Shown: positions 53,301 to 62,300, counted from the first letter of the stretch. The stretch is 64,000 nt of DNA from Taeniopygia guttata (GCF_048771995.1 NC_133037.1:3353001-3417000), one strand, 5' to 3'. The notes: generated by a model not told the origin, from the sequence alone. Made by a program: numbers and translations.

Positions 53301-55701
53301 ACAGGGGAAGGGGACACCTGCACAGACAGTTGGAAGGAAGGAAAGAGGCTGTTGGAAGAGCAAAGCAAAATGCTTTCTGAAAGGGATATAAACTCTTGTG
53401 ACTCAGGGTATAAATCAGCTTCTCCCCAGTGTGCTCAGGAAGCAGATTTCCCTGCAGCCACTTCTTCTGTTCCCACCTACCTGCAAGGCTTCATGAACCT
53501 CTCAATACATCACTTGGCTTCGTTTCCTTTCTCTTTTCTGATGGAGCTTGCTTTGTTCCCAATTAAGCTGGCAATTTCTCAAATCCCCCATAACTTTTCA
53601 AGAAAAGTGCAAGTCCTTGACAGAAAAATGGAAATAAGTTGCCAGAAAGAAAACATTATTCTCATATGTTTTTAAAATTTGGTGCCCCCTTTTTTATTAC
53701 AGGCTGGTAAGATCATGTTGTATTTAATTCTTAGCTTTAGATTTGACAATTCTAGAAATAGAAATTGTTTTCTGTTGCTTTACTTCTGAGAAAGTTATTT
53801 TTCAGTTTTCCTGGTCAGTGGGTTGAACTAAGGAAGTCTAGTGTGTTTTATTCCAAGTTTTTAAAGCATTTAAATGTTGCACTGTCTGTAAAATGTCTAA
53901 GAAGCTGTACTGAATTTCCCTTGCTCCATTTTAAAAAATGCAATTCCTTTAGGAGAAAAAAAAAAAAAAAAAAAAAGTGGAAGCATCTATGTTATACTGA
54001 GTAATTATGCCCCCTGGGAAATAGAATATAAAGATCTTTAAAATCATTCAAGTGAGAGAAGAAGCACTTTAGCTTTGCCTTGCAGGAGCTGTGTATTACA
54101 TCCCCAGCTCCTTGCTCCAGTGTCAGTGTCGTGCCTTGCAGGTTCACAGCCCTGGCAGAGGAAATGAAACCCAGTTTCAGTTACTGCAGGATTTATAGCA
54201 GACCTGCTGCTGCAGGAAGTGGTGAAAAGCTGATTGATAGGCTGAGGCAAAACTCCACAACAAGAAACAGGATGTATGTTTGGGTTTTTATGCCAGTTTT
54301 CCCCTCTGCCCTCACTCCCCTCCATTTCAGGGCACTCTGTTATTTATAAACCCGTGGTGCCCTTTTCTGGTAAAGCACGTGCTGCCTTCCAGCTCTCGAG
54401 GAAATGGATGGGCTGCACCAGAGATTTGGAGCCGGTGTGGTGTGTCTGCTTTATTAGGGGCATTTATCTAAATGGTCCTGGTGCTCCTGCTGAATTGTAT
54501 TCCAGCTGAGTTCCAAGTGAAGGGTGAAGTACATCTGCAGCCAGAGTTACTGAACATCTCCTGTCATGGTGGGACAGGAGGAGCATGGATCACTAATCAG
54601 AACGTTCTCTTGGTTCATATGCATTTCACAGATATGTCTGGGAGGGTAGGAAACCAGAATGATTTTGCTGCACATAAACTTCAGCCAGCCAGCCCTGTGC
54701 TGCAGAGTGTGCTGCTAAACTCAGCAAACCTGAAAATGTTTGTTCTGAAATCTCTTTTCCCTCACTGTGCACAGCTGAAGCATCCAGCAGCAGGATCTTT
54801 CAGGAAGGTATCCTCAAAGCCTTTCAGTGGGATATTGTCTAACCTTGTGGGAAAAGTTACCCTAAATAATTGTAATTAGGAATCCTTCTGATTATTTTTC
54901 TTCCTGTAACATCCACTTTTACAATCAGGGTTGCAGAGGAGCGGTGTTTGCATACCAAGCAAATGGAGGAAACGTTTGAGGTTTGTGTTCTCGTTATCGA
55001 ATGGGAAAGTTCTGTTTGGCAGTTCAATAACATATCTTGTTCTTTGTTAAAGGTCAAAAAAGTTGGCTGCACTCTGTGAGTCCTTGCAGAAAGCCACGCT
55101 CAGCAAGTCCCACATGGGGCTGGAGCTGGAAGAGCTGGAAGCAGCAGCAGTGCTGGTACAGGAGGAGGAGAAGGCGTTAAAAGCTGCTGGCACAGTTTCC
55201 AAGCAACAGCTGCTTTGCTCCGAGTCGGAGACAAGTGACTCTGAAGAATCCAGCAGCACTTCATCATCTGAGACAGAAGGCTCTGATTCAGATGAGCAGG
55301 AGTCCTCGACCAGCGAAGATGGGGAAATAAATTCTTTCCAAGGCACGCTCCAGGAGGAGAGGACAGCTCCACTTATTGACTGTAATGGATTGAGGCAGGG
55401 CACAGACACTTTGGCCATGGAGGTCGGTGATGGAAAATCAAAGGTTTCCTTGCAATCTACCACTCCTCCTGGAAAACTGGTAGAAGAATTAGAAATGCAA
55501 ATCCAGTCTGCACTGAGACTTTCAGAGCCGCCTGAAGGATTGGCTACTGCAGGCTGCATTTCACAGGAACAAGAAGAAAACCCCGTACCCGAGCCTGACA
55601 CATTTTCAGAAGATGCTGCTGGGAAGGGAAATTTCTTGGAGGTGTCTCCCCAGCCAAACCCGTTGCTTTTTCTGTGCAGCACAAATGAAGATGAGGACTA
55701 A
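20213..55701 (+). CDS. SHQ1: SHQ1, H/ACA ribonucleoprotein assembly factor (complete coding sequence in 11 exons)
   Basis: SHQ1 is a chaperone that holds the pseudouridine synthase dyskerin (NAP57/Cbf5) before H/ACA snoRNP, scaRNP and telomerase RNP assembly. Coding exons: 20213-20355, 20808-20872, 21305-21427, 22198-22349, 23039-23151, 24886-25013, 29407-29561, 30819-30872, 32742-32865, 35562-35682 and 55053-55701. They total 1827 nt, or 608 codons plus TAA, with all junctions in phase. The human protein is near 577 residues; the extra length is in the tail. Domains: an N-terminal p23/CS-like domain (about residues 1-95), an acidic linker (about 112-130), the SHQ1-specific helical domain (about 225-400), then a Ser/Glu/Asp-rich tail (449-484) and a low-complexity C-terminus. 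Intron 2 has a GC donor. The start ATG is the first in frame with the conserved [20 protein letters not shown] segment. Confidence 0.97.
20356..20807 (+). other. SHQ1: SHQ1 intron 2, GC-AG type
   Basis: 452-bp intron starting GCAAGT after CTCAG and ending GCCTGCAG. The donor is otherwise a perfect match to U1 (CAG|GCAAGT), as expected for functional GC donors. Confidence 0.92.
20808..20872 (+). CDS. SHQ1: SHQ1 exon 3
   Basis: 65 nt after TTTGCCTGCAG, ending GAAG|GTATTG. It encodes residues 48-70 ([20 protein letters not shown]), the middle of the CS domain. It is too short to stand out as an open frame. Confidence 0.94.
20873..21304 (+). other. SHQ1: SHQ1 intron 3
   Basis: 432 bp, GT-AG. 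It contains an (AAAC)n microsatellite at about 20926-20945. Confidence 0.9.
21305..21427 (+). CDS. SHQ1: SHQ1 exon 4
   Basis: 123 nt after CTTTTAAG, ending ATAG|GTATGA. It encodes residues 70-111 with [20 protein letters not shown] and KPLVEEI, closing the CS domain. Confidence 0.95.
21428..22197 (+). other. SHQ1: SHQ1 intron 4
   Basis: 770 bp, GT-AG; nothing further recognised. Confidence 0.9.
22198..22349 (+). CDS. SHQ1: SHQ1 exon 5
   Basis: 152 nt after GCCATAG, ending CTGCAG|GTAGAT. It encodes residues 111-161: an acidic linker, then the conserved DWEIEQ and [15 protein letters not shown] motifs. Confidence 0.95.
22350..23038 (+). other. SHQ1: SHQ1 intron 5
   Basis: 689 bp, GT-AG; nothing further recognised. 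Confidence 0.9.
23039..23151 (+). CDS. SHQ1: SHQ1 exon 6
   Basis: 113 nt after ATTTGCAG, ending TACCT|GTGAGT. It encodes residues 162-199 ([14 protein letters not shown], then [18 protein letters not shown]), the region leading into the SHQ1-specific domain. Confidence 0.95.
23152..24885 (+). other. SHQ1: SHQ1 intron 6
   Basis: 1.7 kb, GT-AG, with short poly-A and poly-T runs near 24121 and 24222; no transposon end recognised. Confidence 0.9.
24886..25013 (+). CDS. SHQ1: SHQ1 exon 7
   Basis: 128 nt after TTCCCTAG, ending TTTG|GTGAGA. It encodes residues 199-242 with [19 protein letters not shown] and a variable hydrophilic end. Confidence 0.95.
25014..29406 (+). other. SHQ1: SHQ1 intron 7
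   Basis: 4.4 kb. It holds a TA/CA microsatellite near 25033-25052, a strongly T/pyrimidine-rich stretch at about 26620-26960 and a 35-bp tandem duplication at 27672-27741. No RNA gene could be supported. Confidence 0.88.
27672..27736. repeat. 35-bp tandem duplication in SHQ1 intron 7
   Basis: Two near-perfect copies beginning CTCAATAACTTCATTCTGAC at 27672 and 27707. Confidence 0.92.
29407..29561 (+). CDS. SHQ1: SHQ1 exon 8
   Basis: 155 nt after TTTTTATAG, ending AAGAAT|GTAAGT. It encodes residues 242-293 with [14 protein letters not shown] and [20 protein letters not shown], the core of the SHQ1-specific domain. Confidence 0.96.
29562..30818 (+). other. SHQ1: SHQ1 intron 8
   Basis: 1.26 kb, GT-AG; nothing further recognised. 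Confidence 0.9.
30819..30872 (+). CDS. SHQ1: SHQ1 exon 9 (micro-sized)
   Basis: Only 54 nt (18 codons, phase 0 both sides) after TTAAAATCAG, ending CTGGAG|GTAAGG. It encodes [18 protein letters not shown], residues 294-311. Skipping it would keep the frame. Confidence 0.94.
31085..31230 (-). mobile_element. CR1 LINE 3' fragment (degraded)
   Basis: GGTTGGAAAAGACC followed by GGTCCAACCATCACC and CCATGTCCAGGTGCCACATC is the complement of a CR1 3' region. It has lost the terminal octamers. Confidence 0.65.
32673..32741. repeat. 31-bp tandem duplication abutting the SHQ1 exon 10 acceptor
   Basis: CACACAGACTAATTCAGATT begins at 32673 and 32704. A third CACACAG at 32735-32741 is the acceptor actually used. 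Confidence 0.92.
32742..32865 (+). CDS. SHQ1: SHQ1 exon 10
   Basis: 124 nt after GATACACACAG, ending CAGCTGG|GTGAGT. It encodes residues 312-353 with [20 protein letters not shown] and VMILQL. The acceptor is the third of three closely spaced CACACAG copies made by a 31-bp tandem duplication. Confidence 0.94.
32866..35561 (+). other. SHQ1: SHQ1 intron 10
   Basis: 2.7 kb, GT-AG, with poly-T runs near 34595 and 34740. No transposon end recognised. Open frames near 35077-35505 lack domains and are judged random. Confidence 0.88.
35562..35682 (+). CDS. SHQ1: SHQ1 exon 11
   Basis: 121 nt after CTGTTTCCAG, ending GTCAA|GTAAGT. It encodes residues 353-393 with [35 protein letters not shown], the end of the SHQ1-specific domain. 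Confidence 0.96.
37735..37944 (+). mobile_element. CR1 LINE 3' fragment, sense
   Basis: GCACTGGCACAGGGTGCCCA, then CAGGGCCAGGTTGGACACTG, a GGTGTCCCTGCCATGGCAGG stretch and GTCCCTTCTGGCTGAAACC, ending with CTCTGTGATTC. This is a CR1 3' end reading left to right with the terminal octamer at about 37932-37942. Confidence 0.9.
40008..40110 (-). mobile_element. CR1 LINE 3' fragment
   Basis: AGAATCACAGAATGGTTTGG followed by TTGGAAGGGGCTGTGAAGAT and CCAGTTCCAACCC is the complement of a CR1 3' terminus with its octamer repeat. Confidence 0.9.
41448..41690 (-). mobile_element. CR1 LINE 3' fragment
   Basis: TTGGTTTGGGCTGGAGGGGA, CCTGCCATGGCAGGGACATC, GCTCCAAGCCCTGTCCAGCC and TTCTTCCCAATATCCCATCT, about 240 bp of a complemented CR1 3' region. 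Stop codons and truncation show it is inactive. Confidence 0.92.
42791..42840. repeat. 29-bp tandem duplication
   Basis: GCTCAGGACTACAATCCCCA begins at 42791 and again at 42820, in SHQ1 intron 11. Confidence 0.9.
43988..44014. repeat. (ATTT)n microsatellite
   Basis: About six and a half units of TTTA in SHQ1 intron 11. Confidence 0.9.
44860..45075 (-). mobile_element. CR1 LINE 3' fragment
   Basis: GGAACAGTTTGGCTTGGGAA, CATCCAGTCCAACCC, GCTCCAAGCCCTGGCCAACC and GGGCAGCCTTTTCCAGTGTT mark an older, more diverged CR1 in the same orientation. Confidence 0.88.
50683..50825 (-). mobile_element. CR1 LINE 3' fragment
   Basis: GGAATGGTTTGGGTTGGAAG, AGACCTCAAAGATCAACC, CCACTGTCCCAGGGTGCTCC and CTGTCCAGCCTGGCCTTGGA, complement of a CR1 3' end. 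Confidence 0.92.
52558..52640 (-). mobile_element. CR1 LINE 3' fragment (short)
   Basis: GGGGCTGGAAGGGACCTTTA followed by TCATCTAGTCCAACCCCCTG; about 80 bp remain. Confidence 0.85.
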
Positions 55702-56220
55702 AGGACCGTGCAGGAGCACAGTGTGACCCACGAGCTCACAGCTTGTTCTGTAACGAGCTGTCCCAAGGCTGTCCTGTGCTGCACAAAGATGTTTTTCTTT
55801 TTTTGTTGGAGGACAAGACTGCTTTGAAAAGAATTGATAGGACTGTGTGATATTGTCACAGTTAATTTTTTATTTTTCTCCAATTCAACAGTCTTAATAT
55901 TTCATGTGAGAATGTATAATTTTAATAAACTTCTAGAAACTGTTTTCATTAAGCTTATTCAGTGATAGAATGATGTCCTAATCAAATACAACTGAAATGA
56001 CTCATTTTAATTTTCTCTAGCTGTTGGGATTTACTTGGAAAATATCCTCATTAGGTTTGTATACCTTGTTTATGACATTGTACTGTTACTTTAAAATTCT
56101 TCATAGCAAACCATTTCAAATAATGGTTATAAGTTTGAAAGTTTAAATAGTGATGGCAAATTATTTTGAATTATATAAATTCTGTATTTTTAGTACAAAA
56201 TAAAGGAAATTTCTATGCCA
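55053..56220 (+). CDS. SHQ1: SHQ1 exon 12 (C-terminal coding part 55053-55701, then 3' UTR)
   Basis: It starts after TTTGTTAAAG and encodes residues 393-608, stopping at TAA 55699-55701. [12 protein letters not shown]-like and [11 protein letters not shown] helices are followed by a tract of about 36 residues that are almost all Ser/Thr/Glu/Asp (449-484), full of S-x-x-E/D casein-kinase-2-type sites. The rest is low-complexity. The 3' UTR holds AATAAA at 55924-55929 and 56199-56204; a GU-rich stretch (TTGTGTCTTTT, about 56240) after the second favours cleavage near 56220. Confidence 0.92.
55924..55929 (+). terminator. SHQ1 proximal polyadenylation signal
   Basis: AATAAA 223 bases after the stop codon; alternative to the distal signal. 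Confidence 0.6.
56199..56204 (+). terminator. SHQ1 distal polyadenylation signal
   Basis: AATAAA with a GU-rich element about 40 bases downstream, a good cleavage/polyadenylation arrangement. Confidence 0.65.
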
Positions 56221-58720
56221 TCAATACAAGATCCAGTGGTTGTGTCTTTTAAGCCTAAGAGAGAGAAGTTTCTATTTCTGCAGGTCTTCATGAGTTTGTT
56301 CAGCAGTTTTGTCATGTATTCAATTTTTTTTGTTGTTTTTGAGCCGTTTCTACACATGGACACTTCTGTTGCTGTTTAAAGAACACAAATCCCAGTTATT
56401 TGATGGTTTTCTGCAGATGCTCTCAGTTCCACCACAGCAGTGTTAACCAGAGTGAAGGAACAACACCCTTTGTGGATGTGGGAACAGACTGAGAGCAAAC
56501 CTGGCCTGGGTAGTCCTGGCTTTATTAGTCTGGCCCACAGATTTGGCCAACTTATTTATCCTTTAAAATGTTCACATAATCCAGTCAGGTTAATGCAGTT
56601 TGTCAGCTAATTTATGTTATTGAAATCAGATGGCTGCTCCCAGTCACCTGCATTTTTGTTAGCCAATTTCTGCAGAAGGATTTGGGAAGATGGAGCATGG
56701 ACCACCACTTTTGGCTCAGCAGGAGCACAGACCCACCAGGAGCATCTGATTATCTCCTCTGGAGAAGCAAGTTGTGATTACTTTTCAATTTTTTTTTAAA
56801 TTAAAAAGTGTATCAAAATCCTAAGCTAAAGGACTTATTCTTCACCAGTGCTGTTCCCTGCTGGAAATCAGCAGGTGAGCTCTGTTCCTGCACCAGCTCT
56901 GCTCGGTGAGAGCTGCAGCCCTCACCTGCCAATATTCTTTACGTTCTTAAATACCTGCTGCTCCCTTAATCAGTGTCTGTTCTGTTCCCTGGGGGAGAAT
57001 CCTTTCCCATCCTGTGTGGCAGGGAGCACTTATTCCTCTAAATGCCAGCAATAAAATCCACACTGGAGCTGCCAAAGTCTGAGAGAAGGGGAGGAAAAGA
57101 GCGATGGTCCTGCTCTCCCCAAATTCCAGGGGTGAGCTCAGGAACTTCTGCCGCTGCCCAGGGGCTGGAGAAAGCTGTGTAAAACTCTGTTTTCTGGCTG
57201 TGGAGCTGATAAGGGGTGCTGATTGTTGTGGATGGGCTGATGGCAGTTTGATGTGACCTCTGGAGGGATGATGGGGGTGAAGTTTTTGCCTGTGGAGTGA
57301 TCAGAATTTCACCTGAGGCCGAAGTACCCAGCCTTGTGGAGTGCTCAGGATGAGCAGTGGCTGGGAAAGGGAAGCCTTGCTTCTCCAGAAAGAATGCACA
57401 GAGACACTTCTAAAAGAAAAGTGGAGCTTTAATACTGTTTAGCCAAAATTGAGGTTTACCGAGTCTGTGAAGTATCAACACTTGGGATAACAAAATAAAA
57501 AAAAATATCAAAATAAAACAAAAAACCCCAAACAAACTAATAGACACACAAAAAGGAACTCCTAAGAAATCACATTTATTTAGAAGGGAGGGAGGGAGGC
57601 CTTTGCATCCAGGAGTTGGCTGGAAAAGGATGGAGATTACTTAGGGACATGCTTATTCATGTAGTACTTTAAGGTGTTAAAAGCAACAAGTGAAATATGG
57701 GAAACCATCCAAAAGAGCTAAACAGAAATGGGTTTTGATTTTTATTGGTTTTTCTCATGGGAACAGTGCCACATCTTCCTCTTTCCCCAAATCAAAAATT
57801 AGAAGAGCTGAAGTGATTAAATACCATTTTTTCCCCTGGCTTTTTAAAATTCCAACCAGATTTGTGAAAAGCTTGTAAGGGCTTTGCTGCACGTCCAAAG
57901 AAGAAAGCATCGATTAGACTTGATTTACTGCAATAAATGATAAATATGGCCAAGGCATTGATTCGGAGCCCCGAGTGCAGGGGCTGGTGACCCTCCAGCA
58001 GTGCCACAGCTGAGGCTGTCACAGCCCAGCCATGGCTAAGGCTGCAGAAAACAAACAGGGAAACACATGTCAGGCAGATAAATGGCTCTGCTGCTCAGAG
58101 CTCTCCGTGGAGGCCATTTGTCTCTGAGATAAGGAAGGATGCACTCCAAAGCCGGGGGGAGATAAGCTGGGAGAAGAAAATGGATGTGGAGCCGCTGTGG
58201 TGGCACTTGGGCGCTGGCACAGGGAGCAGAGAGGGTCCCCAAGCCTGCAGGGAGCAGGGGAGCACCAGGGAAGTGTCCCATGGCACCTTGCAGACCCTTC
58301 CTAAGCATTTCAGCAGTGGGTGATATCTGTACCTTCACAGCAAACAAACAAATGGGGTCTGTGTCACTTATCTGAGTCACCCTGAGCTGCCCTGGATCTG
58401 TTCCTCCCCTTTTTCGTGGTACGTGGGCTGCAGCCCGTGGCTGTGTGGGCACATGTGAGGCATGATTTTGCACTGATCCAACAACTCTGGGTTTGTAGTA
58501 TTGTGGTACCCATAAATCAGGTTATTTTTATATCCTTAGGTTTTGGAGAAGTCACAGCCCCGCTTTGACAAATGCTGAATTTGGTGACCTGACTGAGATC
58601 AGATCCAAAATGCCCTTGGTAATGTTGGTTTGCATTTCTTTAAATGTTTTCTCATTCATCCTAAGCCACCACAAAGCAGAAACTGAGCACAGTTGGTGGC
58701 ACTGTGAGGATGCTTGGAGA

Positions 58721-59626
58721 CAAAAACAAGATCTGTGTCCCTTAGGTGAGGACTGAGACGTTGGCAGAGCTCCATGAAGGACAGCTCTGACCCAAGAGCA
58801 GCTCCTTTCTGTGGGAGAAGGGAAAAGCATGGAAAAGGACAAGAAGTTTCAGGTCCAGAAAGCAGCAGGTCAGAAGGTGATAATGTAATGCCCAGTGACC
58901 CCAGGAGCTCTCTTTAATTCTGATGTGCTGAGTGACTTAAATGAAATAATTTTCCACAGTTTCACAGAGGTACCAGGGGAGCACAGAAATAGAGTAAAAA
59001 GGAGTAAAACTTAAATCTGGCAGTGGAGATTTCTCTGTCTGCTATTGACTTGTGCAGAGCAAGAGCAAGAAGCTAAAATCTGCAATTTCTGATGTATTCT
59101 TAAACACCTCTCTGTGTATCAGTATCCAAGTGACTCAAGGCCATCAGTGCCTTGGGGGCTGTGGTGCTCACCCACACCCCTGCTCCTCTAAATCCCTGGA
59201 AATTTGACAAAGCTGACCAAAATTAGATCCTAGAAACCTCTAAAAATGCAAGTCAATAGCAGACAGAGAAATCTCCACTGTCAGATTTGAGTTTTGCTCC
59301 TTTTTACTCTAATTCTGTGCCCCCCTTCCAAAGTCTGGACCTTCCTCAGTTAGGCCTGGTACCTCTGTGAAACTGTGGAAAATTATTTCATTTAAGTCAC
59401 TCAGCACATCAGAATTAAAGTGAGGGACTGAGCACAGAGCTCCTGGGGTCACTGGGCATTACATTATCACCTTCTGACCTGCTGCTTTCTAGACCTGAAA
59501 CTTCTTGTCCTTTTCCATGCTTTCCCCTTCTCCCACAGAAAGGAGCTGCTCTTGGCTCAGAGCTGTCCTTCATGGAGCTCTGCCAACGTCTCAGTCCTCA
59601 CCTCAGGGACACAGATCTTGTTTTTG
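58721..59626. repeat. Large imperfect inverted duplication (hairpin-capable)
   Basis: The left arm 58721-59052 reads as the reverse complement of the right arm 59249-59626, separated by a 196-bp spacer. The outer ends are CAAAAACAAGATCTGTGTCC and its complement; the inner ends are TCTCTGTCTGCTATTGACTT and its complement. Identity is high by eye, with two main length differences: the right arm has about 31 extra bases near 59325-59356 and about 16 near 59421-59436. No transposase or terminal target duplication was identified. Confidence 0.93.
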
Positions 59627-60339
59627 TTCCTCTGTGTATCAGCACCTCCATTAAACACCTCTGAGCCCTCTGGCCAGGGCTCTGTGAGGCCTCAGCACCA
59701 CCTGAGAAGCCTTTGGTGGCTCTCGGGGACAGATCCTTTTCTCAGGCAGTCCTGACTTCATCCACAACCCGGGATAAAACCCACGGCTGTGTGCAAGACC
59801 TGGAAACAGATTTCCTCCTGGCAGGACGATCACCTTCCTTGAACAGCCCAGAAAGGTAAAAGCCTCTCACTCATCACTGATTTGCCCTGTACCCCTTTTC
59901 TCCATGTAGAACCCCATTCCTGAGGTTTCCCTGCTCCACCAGGTCCCACCTCTGCTCACAGGGTGCTCATCTGCAGCACACACGCTCTTTAGGTCAATAT
60001 ATTTTATTTCATATTATTTTTGATTTTCTCATTCTGCTGCTGGGATATGGTGAGAGCTCACCATGTCCTGATTTGCAAGGGCTGAAGAAGTGGAGCAGAG
60101 GAGCTGCTGAGCAGGGAGCAGCGAGCCAGCGCTGACCTTAAACAAAGCTGTGCCTGGGGAGCCGCAGGAGGAGAATTTTCAGGCAGGAGCCAGCAGCTGT
60201 GTGTGCTCTGTTCCCAGGGAGGGCAGGGACTGCTGCTGCCGCCTGCATTTTGCAACCTGCAGTTGTGGTGGGGTGAATGGCTGCGAACATCCCTCTGTCT
60301 AATCACGGATGTGTGAGAGATTTGGGAGTGTAACTCATC

Positions 60340-60630
60340 AATGGTAATGAGATGTTTAAAGCATAAATCAACAGAATATCACGATGAGACCGAGTACCCC
60401 TCAGCTGTGCTCCAGACAAGCCAGGTAAGTGACCTGCTGGCTGCGCCCTACCTGCCAGGGCTGTGATTACATTTCATCTCCCGCCCGCAATTTTTGGCAA
60501 TTAGGCAGAAATATCCCATTTCCCGCGGTAAATAAATAGGGATCCGTGTTTTGCCTTGATGTAACTCCACCTCCTCTAATACGCTGCATTGTCCATTGAT
60601 TTGCCTAATTATGTGTATTACAACTGCGCG
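60340..60630. promoter_or_regulatory. Candidate conserved non-coding element
   Basis: Non-coding, non-repetitive sequence dense in words such as TTTGGCAATTAGGCAG, GGTAAATAAATAGG, GTCCATTGATTTGCCTAATT. It resembles developmental enhancers in composition. Inference only. Confidence 0.3.
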
Positions 60631-60664
60631 AGGGCTGGGTAGCAGCAGGGGTCCGTGCGGGGAC

Positions 60665-60730
60665 AGGAGGAGGAGGAGGAGGAGGAGGAGGAGGAGGAGG
60701 AGGAGGAGGAGGAGGAGGAGGAGGAGGAGG
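60665..60730. repeat. (AGG)n triplet microsatellite
   Basis: About 22 uninterrupted AGG units, purine on the plus strand. It produces poly-Glu, poly-Arg and poly-Pro/Leu open frames that are artefacts. Such GGA tracts can form G-quadruplex or triplex DNA. Confidence 0.97.
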
Positions 60731-60879
60731 GTGATTGCTCCATCTGTTCCTCCGAGCTGCCGGGAGCAGCGTCGGGACTGGAGTGGGAAATGGAGGGAAG
60801 GAATTACCATTTAGCGCAGGTGCTCTGGAAGGGGAATCCCACTGCCAGGTGCTGGCAGGCGGCTCTCCTGAGCTCCCCA

Positions 60880-61085
60880 CGCGCTTAATTACCCTGCAGC
60901 GAGTCTTCCCATCTCCAATTAGAGCCGGCAATTGCCGCTGGAGCCTCGGAACAAAACGGGGAGTGGAGCAGGGCTTCATCCATCCCACTGCAGAGACCTG
61001 CATTTCCCATCCAGCAAGATTCATGCCCTATTTCGGCCAAATTTAAAACCCATAACCCAGAATTAGATGATTAATTTTAAAATCT
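60880..61085. promoter_or_regulatory. Candidate conserved non-coding element
   Basis: Contains CGCTTAATTACCC, CCAATTAGAGCCGGCAATTG and AGAATTAGATGATTAATTTT in otherwise unique sequence next to the (AGG)n tract. Inference only. Confidence 0.28.
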
Positions 61086-61569
61086 GAATGCGGGAACGCA
61101 GCAGACAAGGTCAAAGCATCCGGGCAGCGAATTTGGGTTCCAGTGATGACATTACACAAACAGCAAGCGTGCTTCTCTGTGCTGTGGGTTTAGGAAGAAG
61201 TTGCTCAGGGCAGGAGAACCAGAAGGGCTGGGATGAGTGTCAGTGGCTGCTGTCCGGAGCAAGGAGCTTTATTCTGCACAGCCACGCTGTGAAGGATTAG
61301 ACAAGGATTTGGCATGGGGCGCCAGTGGAAAGTTGCCTTTTACCTTCAGATATCCGACAGCAAACCCCATCGGTCCCGCTGGTGGAGGGAGGGGAGGCTC
61401 TGGGAGGGTAAAGGAATAGCCCTGCCTAAAAACTGGGATAATTCTCTATTCCAAAAAGATCCTGGTGCTAACATGATTATGCTCTGAAATCCTGGAGGTT
61501 TGAGCTATGAATAATTGCAGTGATACGCCTTCCCTGAATCTATTTATTACACAGCAGGTTTGGATCATG

Positions 61570-61678
61570 CTCTCAGGCACAGGGTGGGACTCTTGGGGTG
61601 TCCAGTGCAGGACAGGAGCTGGATTTGGATGATCTGTGCGGGTCCCTTCCAACTCAGCACATTCCAGGATTCTGATAG
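61570..61678 (+). mobile_element. CR1 LINE 3' fragment, sense
   Basis: GGTGTCCAGTGCAGGACAGG, then GATGATCTGTGCGGGTCCCT, TCCAACTCAGCACATTCCAG and GATTCTGATAG form a CR1 3' end with a decayed terminal octamer. Confidence 0.85.
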
Positions 61679-62039
61679 CTGAAATAGCTCGTGGAGCCTT
61701 AATAGCCCGCTCTTAATGACCCTAATGGAAAGTGCTAAATCACACTTGGATTATAACCTGCAAAGCTGTTGGGTGTCAGGGCAAAGCCAGCACGGGCAGG
61801 GAAGGGCGTGTGTGCGCTCGCACAGGCGTGTGTGTGTTAATCAATTTGCTTTTCAAAAAACAGAAGCCTGAGGAGTTCCCCCTGCGAGGTGCTTTCCCTG
61901 GATGCTGCTCCTTGCGCTAATGGTATCCTCTCACCAGAGAAAACATCCCACTCCAGAGCTGAAGTGCTTGGCAGGAGCTGTAATTAAGGTGTGAAGAGAC
62001 TTTCCACACAAGAACCTTCCTCCCCGTGTTGGGCTCCTC

Positions 62040-62300
62040 TCTTGAGAACAGAAACTCTCTGGCAATTGGCTTTTACACGTGGGTTTGGAAGCCTGCTTGT
62101 ACTCCTGCTATGCTGTTTGGATTGCTAATCCTCCAATTTGCACCTTAACTCCCTTAAAATAAAACAAGGGTAGAAATGTTATCACACTGATTTGTAGTAA
62201 TAAGCGTAAAAGAACAAAAGATTTATAATATAAATATTTGTAATACAAGTGTTTCTGGACCCAACTTTTTTAAAATCTCATTCTCAAACTGCTATTAATA
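62040..62300. promoter_or_regulatory. Candidate conserved non-coding element
   Basis: Unique AT-rich sequence with GGATTGCTAATCCTCCAATT and GTAATAAGCGTAAAAGAAC; no coding potential. Inference only. Confidence 0.22.

Larger units (their letters stand above)
35683..55052 (+). other. SHQ1: SHQ1 intron 11 (19.4 kb)
   Basis: The largest intron in the window, GTAAGT to TTAAAG. It carries at least six CR1 3' fragments (listed separately), an (ATTT)n microsatellite at about 43988-44014, short tandem duplications (42791-42840; 48949-48990) and a 21-base poly-A at 53956-53976. I found no nested gene or coding retrocopy. Confidence 0.88.

Noticed and set aside
55047-55682. 211-codon minus-strand open frame, Ser-rich
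   Set aside because: It is the mirror of SHQ1 exon 12; the plus-strand reading joins in phase to ten other SHQ1 exons.
60448-61024. Poly-Glu, poly-Arg, poly-Leu and poly-Pro open frames
   Set aside because: All are readings of the (AGG)n microsatellite.
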